DNA of 64,000 bases from Chitinophagaceae bacterium (GCA_009996675.1 JAACZQ010000014.1:1-64000); one strand, 5' to 3'; positions 43,665 through 52,018 are shown, counted from the first letter of the stretch. The notes: a model not told the origin generated them from the letters alone. Translations and numbers: made by a program.

Positions 43665-43692
43665 AAAAGGGGCTATATCAGCCCCTTTTTTT
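43665..43692 (+). terminator. Terminator of the M28 peptidase
   Basis: A 10-bp stem AAAAGGGGCT / AGCCCCTTTT with loop ATATC runs on into further Ts. Confidence 0.92.
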
Positions 43693-43881
43693 ATGCCCTA
43701 ATGTAGTTCCCTTACTACATACTGTCCCGCAGCAGCTACCCAAACATGAAGGTTACTGTTATACCTGCCCCCTCCGGAGCTTTGTTACTTTGTATTGTTC
43801 AGAATCCCCCCGGTTATTGCATCAACGGCCTGCCATATAAAGCTTTGCAATACATGTGCGGCTAAAGAAAAACGGAGCTGT

Positions 43882-44352
43882 ATGTTTAAAAAAGTATTGA
43901 TTGTAAACGACGATGAGATTACACAGTTTGTATCGATCAGACTGATGCAGAAGACAAAGTTTGCATCAGATATTGCCTGTGTATCCAATGGCGCACAGGC
44001 ACTCGCCTGGTTTGATGCTTTATTGAAACAGGGAAAAGCTTTTCCGGGAGATGTACCGGAACTGGTATTCCTCGATCTGCATATGCCGGTAATGGATGGG
44101 ATGGAATTCCTGGAAATATTCTCCGCTAAATACGCCTATATCTATCCCAGTGTTCGGTTTGTTATCCTCTCCGCATCCATTGACCCCCAGGACACCATTA
44201 CCGTAGAGCAAAACCCATTGGTGATGGATGTTATACGTCATCCGGTTAGTTATGAAGTGCTGGAGCTGGTTAAACAGCTGTACTACCGCAGTCAGATCGG
44301 ATTATCCCACACGCCTCCACAGGTAGCACCCTGGAATCAGCTGATCGCCTGA
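43882..44352 (+). CDS. Single-domain response regulator, atypical active site
   Basis: The 156-aa protein is one receiver domain: acid pair Asp10-Asp11 in LIVNDDEITQ, phospho-acceptor Asp65 in FLDLHMPVMDG, and Ser in VILSAS. The lysine that normally precedes the conserved Pro (KP) is His120 (IRHPVS), so phosphorylation chemistry or signalling may differ. An ATG at 43795 would add 29 residues with no domain character; the start at 43882 is preferred. There is no output domain and no adjacent kinase. Confidence 0.88.
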   Translation: MFKKVLIVNDDEITQFVSIRLMQKTKFASDIACVSNGAQALAWFDALLKQGKAFPGDVPELVFLDLHMPVMDGMEFLEIFSAKYAYIYPSVRFVILSASIDPQDTITVEQNPLVMDVIRHPVSYEVLELVKQLYYRSQIGLSHTPPQVAPWNQLIA

Positions 44353-44353
44353 T

Positions 44354-45745
44354 TTATTCCGGGCAGTCCAGCTTACTGATGACTTTCTTTTTGTTGAAGG
44401 GATGAATGCTCAGCATCATATATCCTCCGCCACTGAGGTTACCCGGACTTTTTACCCATTTCAGGTTGTGCACTCCTACTACCAATGGTCCGAGTTTTAA
44501 AGCGGCGCCGATATGCAGTTGTCCCTGTGTATTGTACTGAACTGGCAAGTAAACGCCCCAGGTAATGGTTTCCCAACGCGGCGTAACGGTGAGTAAATTC
44601 AGATCGCGGGAATGTAATTTGGTATAGCTGGCTGTAGAATAAAAATTCACACTTAAATCAGTATTCAGGTAAAAATTATTGCCGAAGGAACGATCTACAT
44701 TTAATACCAGTCTGGTTGGCAGGCTTACACGCATATTACCGGTTACCGGGGTTGCCGTGGTGAACATCGTGGCCAGTGAGTCACGCAGATCACGGGCACT
44801 GCTGATATTGGTAAATTTAGCATCAACGGTGGTGCTAACGATACCGGGATTGACATTATTGAATTGTGTGGTATAGTCACTGAGTTTATAACTATTGGCA
44901 CCCAGGTCCATAATGGATACACCTATCTTCCACCGGTAATTTGCAGCATGGTTTTGTTCATAACTGTTTCGTGTTTCATCATAAATCAGGTATTCGATAC
45001 CCAGACTCAACCCGAAACGGGTATAAGTGTTTTTCAGGAAATCCGACGCAGTGGAACTGGTGCCGGATTGGGTATCATCATAATTGGCTGAATAACCAAA
45101 TAAACCACCGCCGGAAGTAAATGTGTAAGTAGTATCTGTGGCCGATTTGTTTTCGAGGTAAGTGATTTTATTGAGCCGGCCGAATGCCATGGAAAGCCCC
45201 TTGAGCACCTGCAGGGTAATACCGCCGGTAAGTTTACTGCCGGCACTTTCATGTAATACCTGTGAATAGTTCAGATCCCCTTCCAGCCAGCCACTGTGAG
45301 TTAGATTGCCTTCCAGAAAAGCCGTGGTTCTGTTTCTGATCAGGAAATCGTTTACACTGTTTACCGAATCTCCCGCGGCTATTGGCAGGGTATGCAGGTG
45401 ATTGTAGGTTCTGCCACGCAGGTTAAAAGCAAATGCCTGCTTGTTATTGGGTTTGAACAGGAAGTTCAGTAAACTGATATCGGTATTGTTGTGAAAGTAA
45501 CGGCTGCTGTATGGCTCATTTACATACAATTCATTGTTTTTGAGGTATAGAGAATTAGTGCTCGCGCGGGCTTGCACTGTAAACAAGGTGAGATCCCATT
45601 TATAAGCTGAATTAACCGATGCTGCGGGATTGTTGCGGATACCGGTACTGCCGGCATAGGATGAGCCATAGGTCGACTGGTAGCTCTGTGCCGCCACTGT
45701 ATGCAGGATAAGCAGGGATAATGCCAAAAGCAGGGTTTTCGTCAT
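44354..45745 (-). CDS. DUF5723-family outer membrane protein
   Basis: The 463-aa product has a signal peptide (LLLALSLLILHTVAAQ) and a beta-rich, Asn/Ser/Tyr-rich body with alternating strands, e.g. GSSYAGSTGIRNNPAASVNSAYKWD near the start and repeated LSLGIEYLIYD-like segments, as in DUF5723 proteins. An outer-membrane barrel is the likely form; function is unknown. It is convergent with the response regulator, with one nucleotide between the stops. Confidence 0.8.
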   Translation of the reverse strand: MTKTLLLALSLLILHTVAAQSYQSTYGSSYAGSTGIRNNPAASVNSAYKWDLTLFTVQARASTNSLYLKNNELYVNEPYSSRYFHNNTDISLLNFLFKPNNKQAFAFNLRGRTYNHLHTLPIAAGDSVNSVNDFLIRNRTTAFLEGNLTHSGWLEGDLNYSQVLHESAGSKLTGGITLQVLKGLSMAFGRLNKITYLENKSATDTTYTFTSGGGLFGYSANYDDTQSGTSSTASDFLKNTYTRFGLSLGIEYLIYDETRNSYEQNHAANYRWKIGVSIMDLGANSYKLSDYTTQFNNVNPGIVSTTVDAKFTNISSARDLRDSLATMFTTATPVTGNMRVSLPTRLVLNVDRSFGNNFYLNTDLSVNFYSTASYTKLHSRDLNLLTVTPRWETITWGVYLPVQYNTQGQLHIGAALKLGPLVVGVHNLKWVKSPGNLSGGGYMMLSIHPFNKKKVISKLDCPE

Positions 45746-45884
45746 ACTGTCAACAGATACGGTAAAAGTTCAGGCTGTTGCCCTACCGATATTTCGGAAA
45801 TGTTAAATAGCCCTGTGTTTTCGATGGAAAGATAACCAAGCGCCGGGCAAATTCAAACCCTGGCAAATAAAATAGGGCTATCCC

Positions 45885-45914
45885 GAAGGTTTTTGTAGGT
45901 TAGAACGTCTAATC
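45885..45914 (+). promoter_or_regulatory. Candidate ECF-type promoter of the sigma operon
   Basis: GAAGGTTTTT near 45886 and CGTCTAAT at 45907-45914 resemble the -35 and CGTC-containing -10 of ECF sigma promoters, about 21 bp apart centre to centre. TTAGA-ACG-TCTAA (45900-45912) is also an inverted repeat. Autoregulation is inferred. Confidence 0.45.
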
Positions 45915-45931
45915 TTTCAACGAAAGCCTGT

Positions 45932-46483
45932 TTGAGCGACCAATTACTGATCCGGGAATTGCAAAATGGCAATACACGCGCCTTCCACGAGCTGGTAAAT
46001 ACTTACCAGCAGCTCGTGTATAATACCGTGCTCAGTATGGTACAGCAGGCTGCCGAGGCCGAGGATATTGCCCAGGAAGTATTTATCCAGGTATTCCGGT
46101 CGATCGGAAAGTTCCGGGGTGATTCGCAATTGGGTACCTGGATTTACCGGATTGCCGTGCGGAAAGCGATCGACTGGGAGCGCCGGAAAAAATTGCGCAG
46201 CCGGATTCAGGTACTGGTGTCCTGGCTGGGTGTTCAGGATACAGCAGCCGCACAGGAAACTTTCTATCACCCGGGGATTGTACTGGAACAAAAAGAAAGA
46301 GCAGCACAGTTGTTTAAGGCTATGAAAGCCCTGCCGGAAAAACAACGTATTTGTTTTGTGCTGATCCGGGTAGAGGGGTTGAGCTATGCACAAGCCGCTG
46401 AAGTGATGGAACTTTCTGTTAAAGCAGTAGAATCATTGATGCAACGTGCCAAAGAAAACCTGCGAAAATTACTGGAATCATAA
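45932..46483 (+). CDS. ECF RNA polymerase sigma factor
   Basis: The 183-aa protein has sigma region 2 (about 18-88, AFHELVNTYQQLVYNTVLSMVQ, AEDIAQEVFIQVFRSIGKF, WIYRIAVRKAIDW) and region 4 (about 128-180, ALPEKQRICFVLIRVEGLSYAQAAEVM). The only in-frame start that keeps region 2 is TTG at 45932, an unusual choice that may lower its translation. It heads a seven-gene operon; the next gene encodes a small membrane protein in the position of an anti-sigma factor. Confidence 0.92.
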   Translation: MSDQLLIRELQNGNTRAFHELVNTYQQLVYNTVLSMVQQAAEAEDIAQEVFIQVFRSIGKFRGDSQLGTWIYRIAVRKAIDWERRKKLRSRIQVLVSWLGVQDTAAAQETFYHPGIVLEQKERAAQLFKAMKALPEKQRICFVLIRVEGLSYAQAAEVMELSVKAVESLMQRAKENLRKLLES

Positions 46484-46498
46484 TTGCGCATACAATAC

Positions 46499-46837
46499 AT
46501 GAATATGAAAACAGATTTACCAAATCAATCCGCCGCAGAAGCCGGAGATCCCGAACGGGTTTTTGATGGGATGGTTGCCGCACCCGTACCGGATTTTTTT
46601 GCTGCTAAAGTAATGGCAAGATGGCGGGCAGACCAGGAAAAAAATATACCCCTGCTGAGGCAGCCAGGACTGGCACTGGCAGCAGTATTTGTTTTGCTCG
46701 TGCTGAATTTCTTTGCCTTACAATGGATCTCAAAACCATCGAAACCCGTACAGACTGCTACCCATAATGTGATCCTGGATTTTGCCCGGGAATATGATCT
46801 GCGCGGTAGTATAGATCTGACCGATAAAACCGAATGA
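46499..46837 (+). CDS. Putative membrane anti-sigma factor
   Basis: The 112-aa product has a ~60-residue cytoplasmic N-terminus (VFDGMVAAPVPDFFAAKVMARWRAD), one membrane helix (about 66-84, LALAAVFVLLVLNFFALQW) and a short periplasmic tail. It begins 15 nt after the sigma stop. Size, topology and place fit an anti-sigma factor, but no zinc-type HxxxCxxC motif is present, so the assignment rests on context. Confidence 0.7.
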   Translation: MNMKTDLPNQSAAEAGDPERVFDGMVAAPVPDFFAAKVMARWRADQEKNIPLLRQPGLALAAVFVLLVLNFFALQWISKPSKPVQTATHNVILDFAREYDLRGSIDLTDKTE

Positions 46838-46838
46838 T

Positions 46839-47381
46839 ATGTCTTATCTCCAAAAAAATAAATGGGCCGTACTGGCATTCGTGTTACTGGTACTGATGAA
46901 CCTGGGTATGCTGACAGCATTTTGGTATTTCAATCAAAGAGATAACGAGCGCAAACCATTGGTAGAAGGCAATCCCATACAATTCCTCATAGTATCACTG
47001 CAGCTGGACAGTTTACAACAGGAGCAGGTAATATTGTTGCGTGATGAGCATCGAAGCCAGGTAGGCGAAGTGCGCGAAAAAAACCGGGAAGCCAAAGATG
47101 CTTTTTTTGCCCTGCTTCAACAGCACGGCATTACGGATGAACAGGTGGAAAAAGCCGCTACTACTGCTGCACAATATGACCGGGAACTGAGCCTGATTAC
47201 TTTCCGGCATTTTCAAAAAATACGCGCCCTTTGCAGGCCCGATCAACAGCAGAAATTTGATAGCCTGATTAATGAAGTACTGCATACGCTGGCACAAGGA
47301 CCTGCGGGCGGCCCGCCACCACGACCACCGATAGACCGGCAGGGTCCACCGCCGCCACACCGGGACGGACCACCGCAATAA
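46839..47381 (+). CDS. Spy/CpxP-like periplasmic (heavy-metal) sensor, membrane-anchored
   Basis: The 180-aa protein has an N-terminal membrane anchor (WAVLAFVLLVLMNLGMLTAFWYF), a long helical periplasmic domain (about 45-155, LQLDSLQQEQVILLRDEHRSQVGEVREKN) of the Spy/CpxP/CnrX type, and a Pro-rich tail with HRDG. Such proteins sense misfolding or metals and hold an anti-sigma factor inactive. It starts one nucleotide after the anti-sigma stop, so the three gene products are probably made as one signalling unit. Confidence 0.82.
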   Translation: MSYLQKNKWAVLAFVLLVLMNLGMLTAFWYFNQRDNERKPLVEGNPIQFLIVSLQLDSLQQEQVILLRDEHRSQVGEVREKNREAKDAFFALLQQHGITDEQVEKAATTAAQYDRELSLITFRHFQKIRALCRPDQQQKFDSLINEVLHTLAQGPAGGPPPRPPIDRQGPPPPHRDGPPQ

Positions 47382-47447
47382 CACTTAACATTTTATTAGC
47401 GAAGGTTTGGCAAAATCCCTGCGTCCAATACCAGCAAAAGAAACATT

Positions 47448-48197
47448 ATGAAACAAGCGATCTTCCGGGCATGGGTCTTGCTTTTGGGCACAGTACTGGT
47501 CATGCTTTCCTGTAAAAAAGATAATGTCAGCACTACAACCAGCGCCACTGCCAGCCTGCCGGATGTGTTTAAGCAATTCAATACATCTGTAACCATATCT
47601 GTCGAGGGGAATTATGTGGTACTGAAAAGCAATGGCATCCCCGATCACAAAAGCCCCTATTTTGCCAGTGGCAATGCCCAGTACGAAGCGTACAATGGCA
47701 GTAATCCCAATTTCAGTAAGAACCCCAATAGCATACAAACGCAGAATTTTGTATTTAAAATACCGCTGAACCCTGCAGTGGCATCCAGTCACAGCAGCAC
47801 ACCACTGGGCCCCATGGGTATTTCCATCAACGGGGTTCCATTGTATAACCAGTATGCCGCAGGTAATACACCACTGACCAATGAAATCAACAGCTTTGAT
47901 CAGTATAACGGACATCCACAAAACAGCGGGCAATATCACTATCATGTCGAGCCCTTGTATATCACCAATACCAAAGGGCGCAACGCATTGATTGGTTTCC
48001 TGCTGGATGGGTATCCGGTTTATGGGCCATTGGAGAATGGTTCACTGATAACCAACGCACAATTGGATATTTATCATGGACATACAGCTGCTACAGCCGA
48101 TTATCCCAATGGTATTTATCATTATCATATCACAGCGGATGCGCCTTATATCAATGGTAATGGTTTTTATGGCACACCCGGCTCCGTAACCCAATAA
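47448..48197 (+). CDS. YHYH-domain lipoprotein
   Basis: The 249-aa protein is a lipoprotein (VMLSC, Cys22) with a YHYH domain: FDQYNGHPQNSGQYHYH (His156, His164, His166) and later DIYHGHTAATADYPNGIYHYH (His210, His212, His225, His227). The clustered histidines would suit binding of copper or another metal. YHYH proteins have no settled function. The gene follows the Spy-like sensor after 66 nt and is next to a second Spy-like gene and a SCO1-like gene, which strengthens a metal-linked role. Confidence 0.87.
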   Translation: MKQAIFRAWVLLLGTVLVMLSCKKDNVSTTTSATASLPDVFKQFNTSVTISVEGNYVVLKSNGIPDHKSPYFASGNAQYEAYNGSNPNFSKNPNSIQTQNFVFKIPLNPAVASSHSSTPLGPMGISINGVPLYNQYAAGNTPLTNEINSFDQYNGHPQNSGQYHYHVEPLYITNTKGRNALIGFLLDGYPVYGPLENGSLITNAQLDIYHGHTAATADYPNGIYHYHITADAPYINGNGFYGTPGSVTQ

Positions 48198-48207
48198 TAG
48201 TAAAACG

Positions 48208-48618
48208 ATGAATATGCGAATCCCTAAGTACCTGTTACTGGCAGTTATGCTGCTTACCGCAAAGCTGATTCCAGCCCAGGAATCTCCCGGTCCACCCAAG
48301 CCACCCAATCCGGAAGAACGATTGCAGCAATTAATGACCCGTTTGCAGCGAGAGGTAAAACTGAATAACGGGCAACAGGAAACAGTTAAGAATGCTTTCC
48401 GCGATTTTTTTGCGGGTATGGAAAAAATGCGTGGAAACAAGCAACCGCCACCGCTACCACCTCCTCCGGTAAATAAAACGCAGCGGGATTCACTGGCAAC
48501 ATTGCGTGATGCAAAAATCAAACGGGTATTGAGTGCCGGTCAGTACAAGCAATACCTTGAAATTGAAAAAGCCATACGTCCACCCATGCGCCCTCCGGTA
48601 CCCCCTAAAAATAAATGA
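48208..48618 (+). CDS. Second Spy-like secreted helical protein
   Basis: The 136-aa product has a signal peptide ending near LIPAQ and a helical body (about 35-85, RLQQLMTRLQREVKLNNGQQETVKNAFRDFF) flanked by Pro-rich stretches (PPLPPPP; PPMRPPVPPKNK). It resembles the mature part of the first sensor but is secreted rather than anchored. An alternative start is two codons later. The stop is one nucleotide before the SCO1-like start. Confidence 0.75.
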   Translation: MNMRIPKYLLLAVMLLTAKLIPAQESPGPPKPPNPEERLQQLMTRLQREVKLNNGQQETVKNAFRDFFAGMEKMRGNKQPPPLPPPPVNKTQRDSLATLRDAKIKRVLSAGQYKQYLEIEKAIRPPMRPPVPPKNK

Positions 48619-48619
48619 G

Positions 48620-49261
48620 ATGAAAAATTGTATGGGTATCAGATATCTGTGGATCGTGTTACTGTGGTTTGCCGCCTGCCGGGAAACTAAAAAACAGGAA
48701 GACAGGTTGCCCTATTATCATACCGCTTCCTTCCACCCGCAATGGCTGAGTAAAGAAGCTGCAGACACCATTCACCGGATACCTTCTTTTCAGTTAACGG
48801 ATCAATCGGGGAAACTGGTAACAGAAGCAACAGTGGCGGGGAAAATTTATGTAGCGGACTTTTTCTTTACCAGTTGCCCTGGAATCTGCAAACGTTTAAC
48901 CAATCATTTAAAACTGGTGCAGGATGCTTTTGCCGGCGATGCAGATGTACGCTTGTTATCTTATTCTGTAACACCGGAAACCGATAGTGTGCCGCGTTTA
49001 CAATCGTATGCCCTGCAATATGGTATCGACGGGAGATACTGGTATCTGTTAACCGGCGACCGGAAGCAGATTTATACACTGGCGCGCAAAGGGTATTTTG
49101 CAGATGAAGATATGGGCCTTCCGCAGAATGAAAATGATTTTCTGCATACTGAAAACCTGTTGCTGATTGATAAGCAGGGACATATCCGTGGCGTTTACAA
49201 AGGCACTTCAGCCACCGATATACAAAACCTGATTGCTGATATGCGTAAACTGAAAATGTAA
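48620..49261 (+). CDS. SCO1/SenC-family lipoprotein
   Basis: SCO proteins deliver copper to, or reduce cysteines of, cytochrome oxidase subunit II and act as thiol-redox factors outside the cytoplasm. The 213-aa protein has a lipobox (WFAAC, Cys20), a thioredoxin fold with the copper/redox motif FTSCPGIC (Cys86, Cys90) and the third ligand His176 in DFLHTENLL. All three ligands are kept, so copper binding is likely. An upstream in-frame ATG at 48533 overlaps the previous gene and is not used. Confidence 0.9.
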   Translation: MKNCMGIRYLWIVLLWFAACRETKKQEDRLPYYHTASFHPQWLSKEAADTIHRIPSFQLTDQSGKLVTEATVAGKIYVADFFFTSCPGICKRLTNHLKLVQDAFAGDADVRLLSYSVTPETDSVPRLQSYALQYGIDGRYWYLLTGDRKQIYTLARKGYFADEDMGLPQNENDFLHTENLLLIDKQGHIRGVYKGTSATDIQNLIADMRKLKM

Positions 49262-49263
49262 TC

Positions 49264-49869
49264 ATGAGAGGTATAGCACTCGCAATATTGTTTTTTTATC
49301 TCGCAGCCTGCTCGGGTTCCGTAAAAGAAAAAAAAACGGTCATTCCTGCACTGGTGCTCAATAAAGCAGATACGGCATTACATATGCAAAACGGTGTATG
49401 GTATTACCAGGGCAAACCCTTCAGTGGCTACCTGCATGCTTTTTATCCCGGTGGTGCTTTGCAGTCAACCCAATCGTTTTACCAGGGAAAGGAAGAAGGG
49501 GCATTACATACATTTTTCCTCAGTGGTGCCCGGGAGACAGAGCGGTATTTTGCCGGTGGCGAAAAAACGGGGATACACCGTGGCTGGTGGGAAAACGGAC
49601 AACCCCGGTTTGAATATCATTTTCTGAATGGCGCTTATGAAGGCGATTTCCGGGAATGGTATGCCAGTGGTGCGCCGTTCAAATACGTGGTATACCGTCA
49701 CGGCGCAGATCTGGAGGGCATGGGATGGCGGGAGAATGGTAAACTGTTTATGAATTATGTCATGAAAGCCGGCCGACGGTATGGAATAATGAATGCACAG
49801 CCTTGCTATACACTACGGAATGAAAAAGGCGAGTACATGGCTGTGGCAGGTAAAAAAAGTCCCCTGTAG
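49264..49869 (+). CDS. MORN-type repeat lipoprotein (YwqK-like)
   Basis: The 201-aa protein has a lipobox (YLAAC) and four to five short MORN-variant repeats: GKPFSGYLHAFYPGGALQS, GKEEGALHTFFLSGARETE, KTGIHRGWWENGQPRFE and YEGDFREWYASGAPFK. Such proteins are often labelled antitoxins by similarity to YwqK, but a membrane-surface lipoprotein in this setting is not a toxin-antitoxin partner. It closes the sigma operon. Its stop lies in the loop of a hairpin. Confidence 0.78.
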   Translation: MRGIALAILFFYLAACSGSVKEKKTVIPALVLNKADTALHMQNGVWYYQGKPFSGYLHAFYPGGALQSTQSFYQGKEEGALHTFFLSGARETERYFAGGEKTGIHRGWWENGQPRFEYHFLNGAYEGDFREWYASGAPFKYVVYRHGADLEGMGWRENGKLFMNYVMKAGRRYGIMNAQPCYTLRNEKGEYMAVAGKKSPL

Positions 49870-49880
49870 AAACAGGGGAC
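49852..49880 (-). terminator. Hairpin over the MORN gene stop, terminator-like on the minus strand
   Basis: Stem GTCCCCTG (49859-49866) / CAGGGGAC (49873-49880) with loop TAGAAA, which holds the MORN-gene stop. A7 on the left gives a U tract only for minus-strand transcripts, so it would stop RNA coming from the aminotransferase side. For the plus strand it is only a stop-codon hairpin. Confidence 0.65.
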
Positions 49881-50084
49881 GTTCTTCGATTGCTTGCCAT
49901 ATAAGAAAAAAGATAAATCGGGATCAGAACAATCAGCTGACTGATTGCTGAATCAAATATAATATCTTTTCCGAAAAAACAAAACGTTTATTTTTTTAAT
50001 TGATTCAAAAATGGTCATTATTGTCAAAAAAATAAAGATTTGTTTACAAAAAATTTATATTGAATATATTATAATATAATAAAG

Positions 50085-50116
50085 TGAGAGAGGCTATTCT
50101 TTAATAACCTCCCTCA
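50085..50116 (-). terminator. Terminator-like hairpin of the aminotransferase
   Basis: On the minus strand a 14-bp stem, TGAGGGAGGTTATT with AATAGCCTCTCTCA (G-U pairs included), has loop AAAG. It lies just past the stop codon and is followed by an AT-rich region. Confidence 0.7.
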
Positions 50117-50134
50117 TTTTGTTGATAATCAGTA

Positions 50135-51328
50135 TTATATACGACCTGGGTACTGTTTTAAAGCCAGTTCCAGGCAGTCCATGGCTTTATTGATATCACC
50201 CTTATTGAGTACATAAGCCAGTCGAACTTCCTGCTTACCCAGGCCCGGGGTACCATAAAAACCAGTGGCCGGTGCCAGCATTACGGTTTGATTGTCGTGG
50301 GAGAAATGCTCCAGTAACCACTGACAGAACACATCGGCATCATCAATGGGTAATTTGGCAATGGCATAGAATGCGCCACCGGGATTGGGACAGAAAACCC
50401 CTTCCATGGCATTCAGGCGCTGCACCAGCAGGTCGCGGCGTGACTGATACTCGGCCTTGGTGGTATCAAAATAATCAGCGGGCAGATCAATAGCCGCTTC
50501 CCCGGCGATTTGTGCGAAACTGGGGGGACTGAGACGGGCCTGTGCAAATTTCATCACGGCGTCGTACAGTGATTTGTTCCGGGTGAGGAAAGCGCCAATG
50601 CGTCCGCCACAGGCGCTGTAGCGCTTACTGATCGTATCCATAATTACCACATGTTCATCCACACCTTTCAGGTGCATAGCACTTACCTGTGTGCCATCAT
50701 AACAAAATTCACGGTAAGCTTCGTCTGAAAACAGGAAGAGATTATGCTTGAGGATGATTTCCTTTAACTGCTCCATTTCTGCCGCGCTGTATAAATAGCC
50801 GGTAGGGTTATTGGGGTTGCAGATAACAATCGCTTTGGTGCGTGGTGTGATCTTTTGCTCAAATGCTTCAATCGGTGGTAAAGCAAAACCGTTTTCTATA
50901 TGTGATGTAACAGGTACAACCTGTACACCGGCGGCAACGGCAAAACCATTGTAGTTGGCGTAAAAAGGTTCGGGGATAATTACTTCATCACCGGCATCCA
51001 GACAAGCCATAAAACCAAATAAAATGGCTTCACTGCCCCCGGTGGTAATAATGATCTGGTCGGATGTGATATCAATACCAACACTCTTGTAATATCCAAC
51101 CAGTTTTTTGCGGTAGCTCTCATTGCCGGCACTGTGACTGTATTCCAGTACTTTAAAATCACTGTGACGAACCGCATCCAATACCATTTTAGGTGTTTCG
51201 ATGTCGGGCTGACCAATATTCAGGTGATAAACTTTGGTGCCTTTTTTCTTGGCGGCTTCCGCATAGGGAACCAGTTTCCGGATGGGAGAGGCCGGCATGG
51301 CCTGTCCACGTTTACTGATGTTTAACAT
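50135..51328 (-). CDS. PLP-dependent aminotransferase, class I/II
   Basis: The 397-aa enzyme is of the aspartate aminotransferase fold: VYHLNIGQPDIETP, TTGGSEAILFG, NPNNPTGYLYS and the PLP lysine in DTISKRYSACGGRIGAF. The exact amino donor cannot be read. It stands between two convergent-facing neighbours and has a clear -7 element 4 nt before the ATG. Confidence 0.94.
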   Translation of the reverse strand: MLNISKRGQAMPASPIRKLVPYAEAAKKKGTKVYHLNIGQPDIETPKMVLDAVRHSDFKVLEYSHSAGNESYRKKLVGYYKSVGIDITSDQIIITTGGSEAILFGFMACLDAGDEVIIPEPFYANYNGFAVAAGVQVVPVTSHIENGFALPPIEAFEQKITPRTKAIVICNPNNPTGYLYSAAEMEQLKEIILKHNLFLFSDEAYREFCYDGTQVSAMHLKGVDEHVVIMDTISKRYSACGGRIGAFLTRNKSLYDAVMKFAQARLSPPSFAQIAGEAAIDLPADYFDTTKAEYQSRRDLLVQRLNAMEGVFCPNPGGAFYAIAKLPIDDADVFCQWLLEHFSHDNQTVMLAPATGFYGTPGLGKQEVRLAYVLNKGDINKAMDCLELALKQYPGRI

Positions 51329-51332
51329 GCCG

Positions 51333-51340
51333 CAAAGATA
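51333..51340 (-). promoter_or_regulatory. -7 promoter element of the aminotransferase
   Basis: TATCTTTG on the minus strand, ending 4 nt before the ATG at 51328. This suggests a leaderless mRNA. Confidence 0.7.
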
Positions 51341-51360
51341 AGGCTGCGGGATACTGTATA

Positions 51361-51392
51361 AAAGAAAACAGCCGGCTACTGCCGGCTGTTTT
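51361..51392 (-). terminator. Terminator of the DUF1573 gene
   Basis: A 12-bp stem AAAACAGCCGGC / GCCGGCTGTTTT with a 4-nt loop is followed on the minus strand by CTTT. It lies between the DUF1573 stop and the aminotransferase promoter. Confidence 0.85.
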
Positions 51393-51412
51393 ACAATAAT
51401 TTGATAAACGGC

Positions 51413-51790
51413 TTATTTGGTTTTGGCAACCACTTCACCAGAAATGGTTAAAACCGTAGGCTCGGCAATACCGGCGAATTTTACGGTAACGCGCTTAGTG
51501 AATTCACCTGTGGCAGCAGCATTATAGGTAACTTTTACTTTGCTGGATTTGCCTGGCATGATGGGTTCTTTGGCGTACTCGGGTGTGGTACAGCCACATT
51601 CTGCAGTGGCAAATTCAATAACAACGGGTTTGTTGCTGGCATTGGTAAAAATAAACTCATGCGTAGCAGGTACACTTTGCTGAATTTTACCAAACTTATA
51701 ACCCGCTTCTGCGAATTTAATATCGCCCTGAGCCATTACACTCAAAGTGGTAAACATGCCAATCAATGCTAATGCAAGAAACTTTTTCAT
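51413..51790 (-). CDS. DUF1573 secreted protein
   Basis: The 125-aa product has a signal peptide (MKKFLALALIGMFTTLSVMAQ) and one Ig-like DUF1573 domain with the typical ATAECGCTTPEYAKEPIMPG segment, including the CGC pair, and a closing VTYNAAATGEFTKRVTV. These small ASPM/SPD-2-like domains are abundant in Bacteroidota and of unknown function. It is divergent from the second E1 gene. Confidence 0.9.
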   Translation of the reverse strand: MKKFLALALIGMFTTLSVMAQGDIKFAEAGYKFGKIQQSVPATHEFIFTNASNKPVVIEFATAECGCTTPEYAKEPIMPGKSSKVKVTYNAAATGEFTKRVTVKFAGIAEPTVLTISGEVVAKTK

Positions 51791-52018
51791 ATTTCGGTTC
51801 TTTGTTTTGCTGGTTAAAATTAAACAGGTTTTGCGGAGAATAGCACAGAAAAGGGAAAAATTTCAGCTGCTGTTTCCGCTCCCCCTAAAATTACGGAAAG
51901 CTGGTTTTCTACAGGCATCACACTGCGAAATTCATGCCAGTAAAGCATTTTTTTAACCCTTTTTCAAGATTTCGGCTCCCGAAAACTAATTTCCGTTAGT
52001 CCATTCCGCTGCTAATGT

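Noticed and set aside
49264-49869. Toxin-antitoxin module at the MORN/YwqK-like gene
   Set aside because: It has a lipoprotein signal and no toxin gene beside it; the antitoxin label of this family rests on name similarity.
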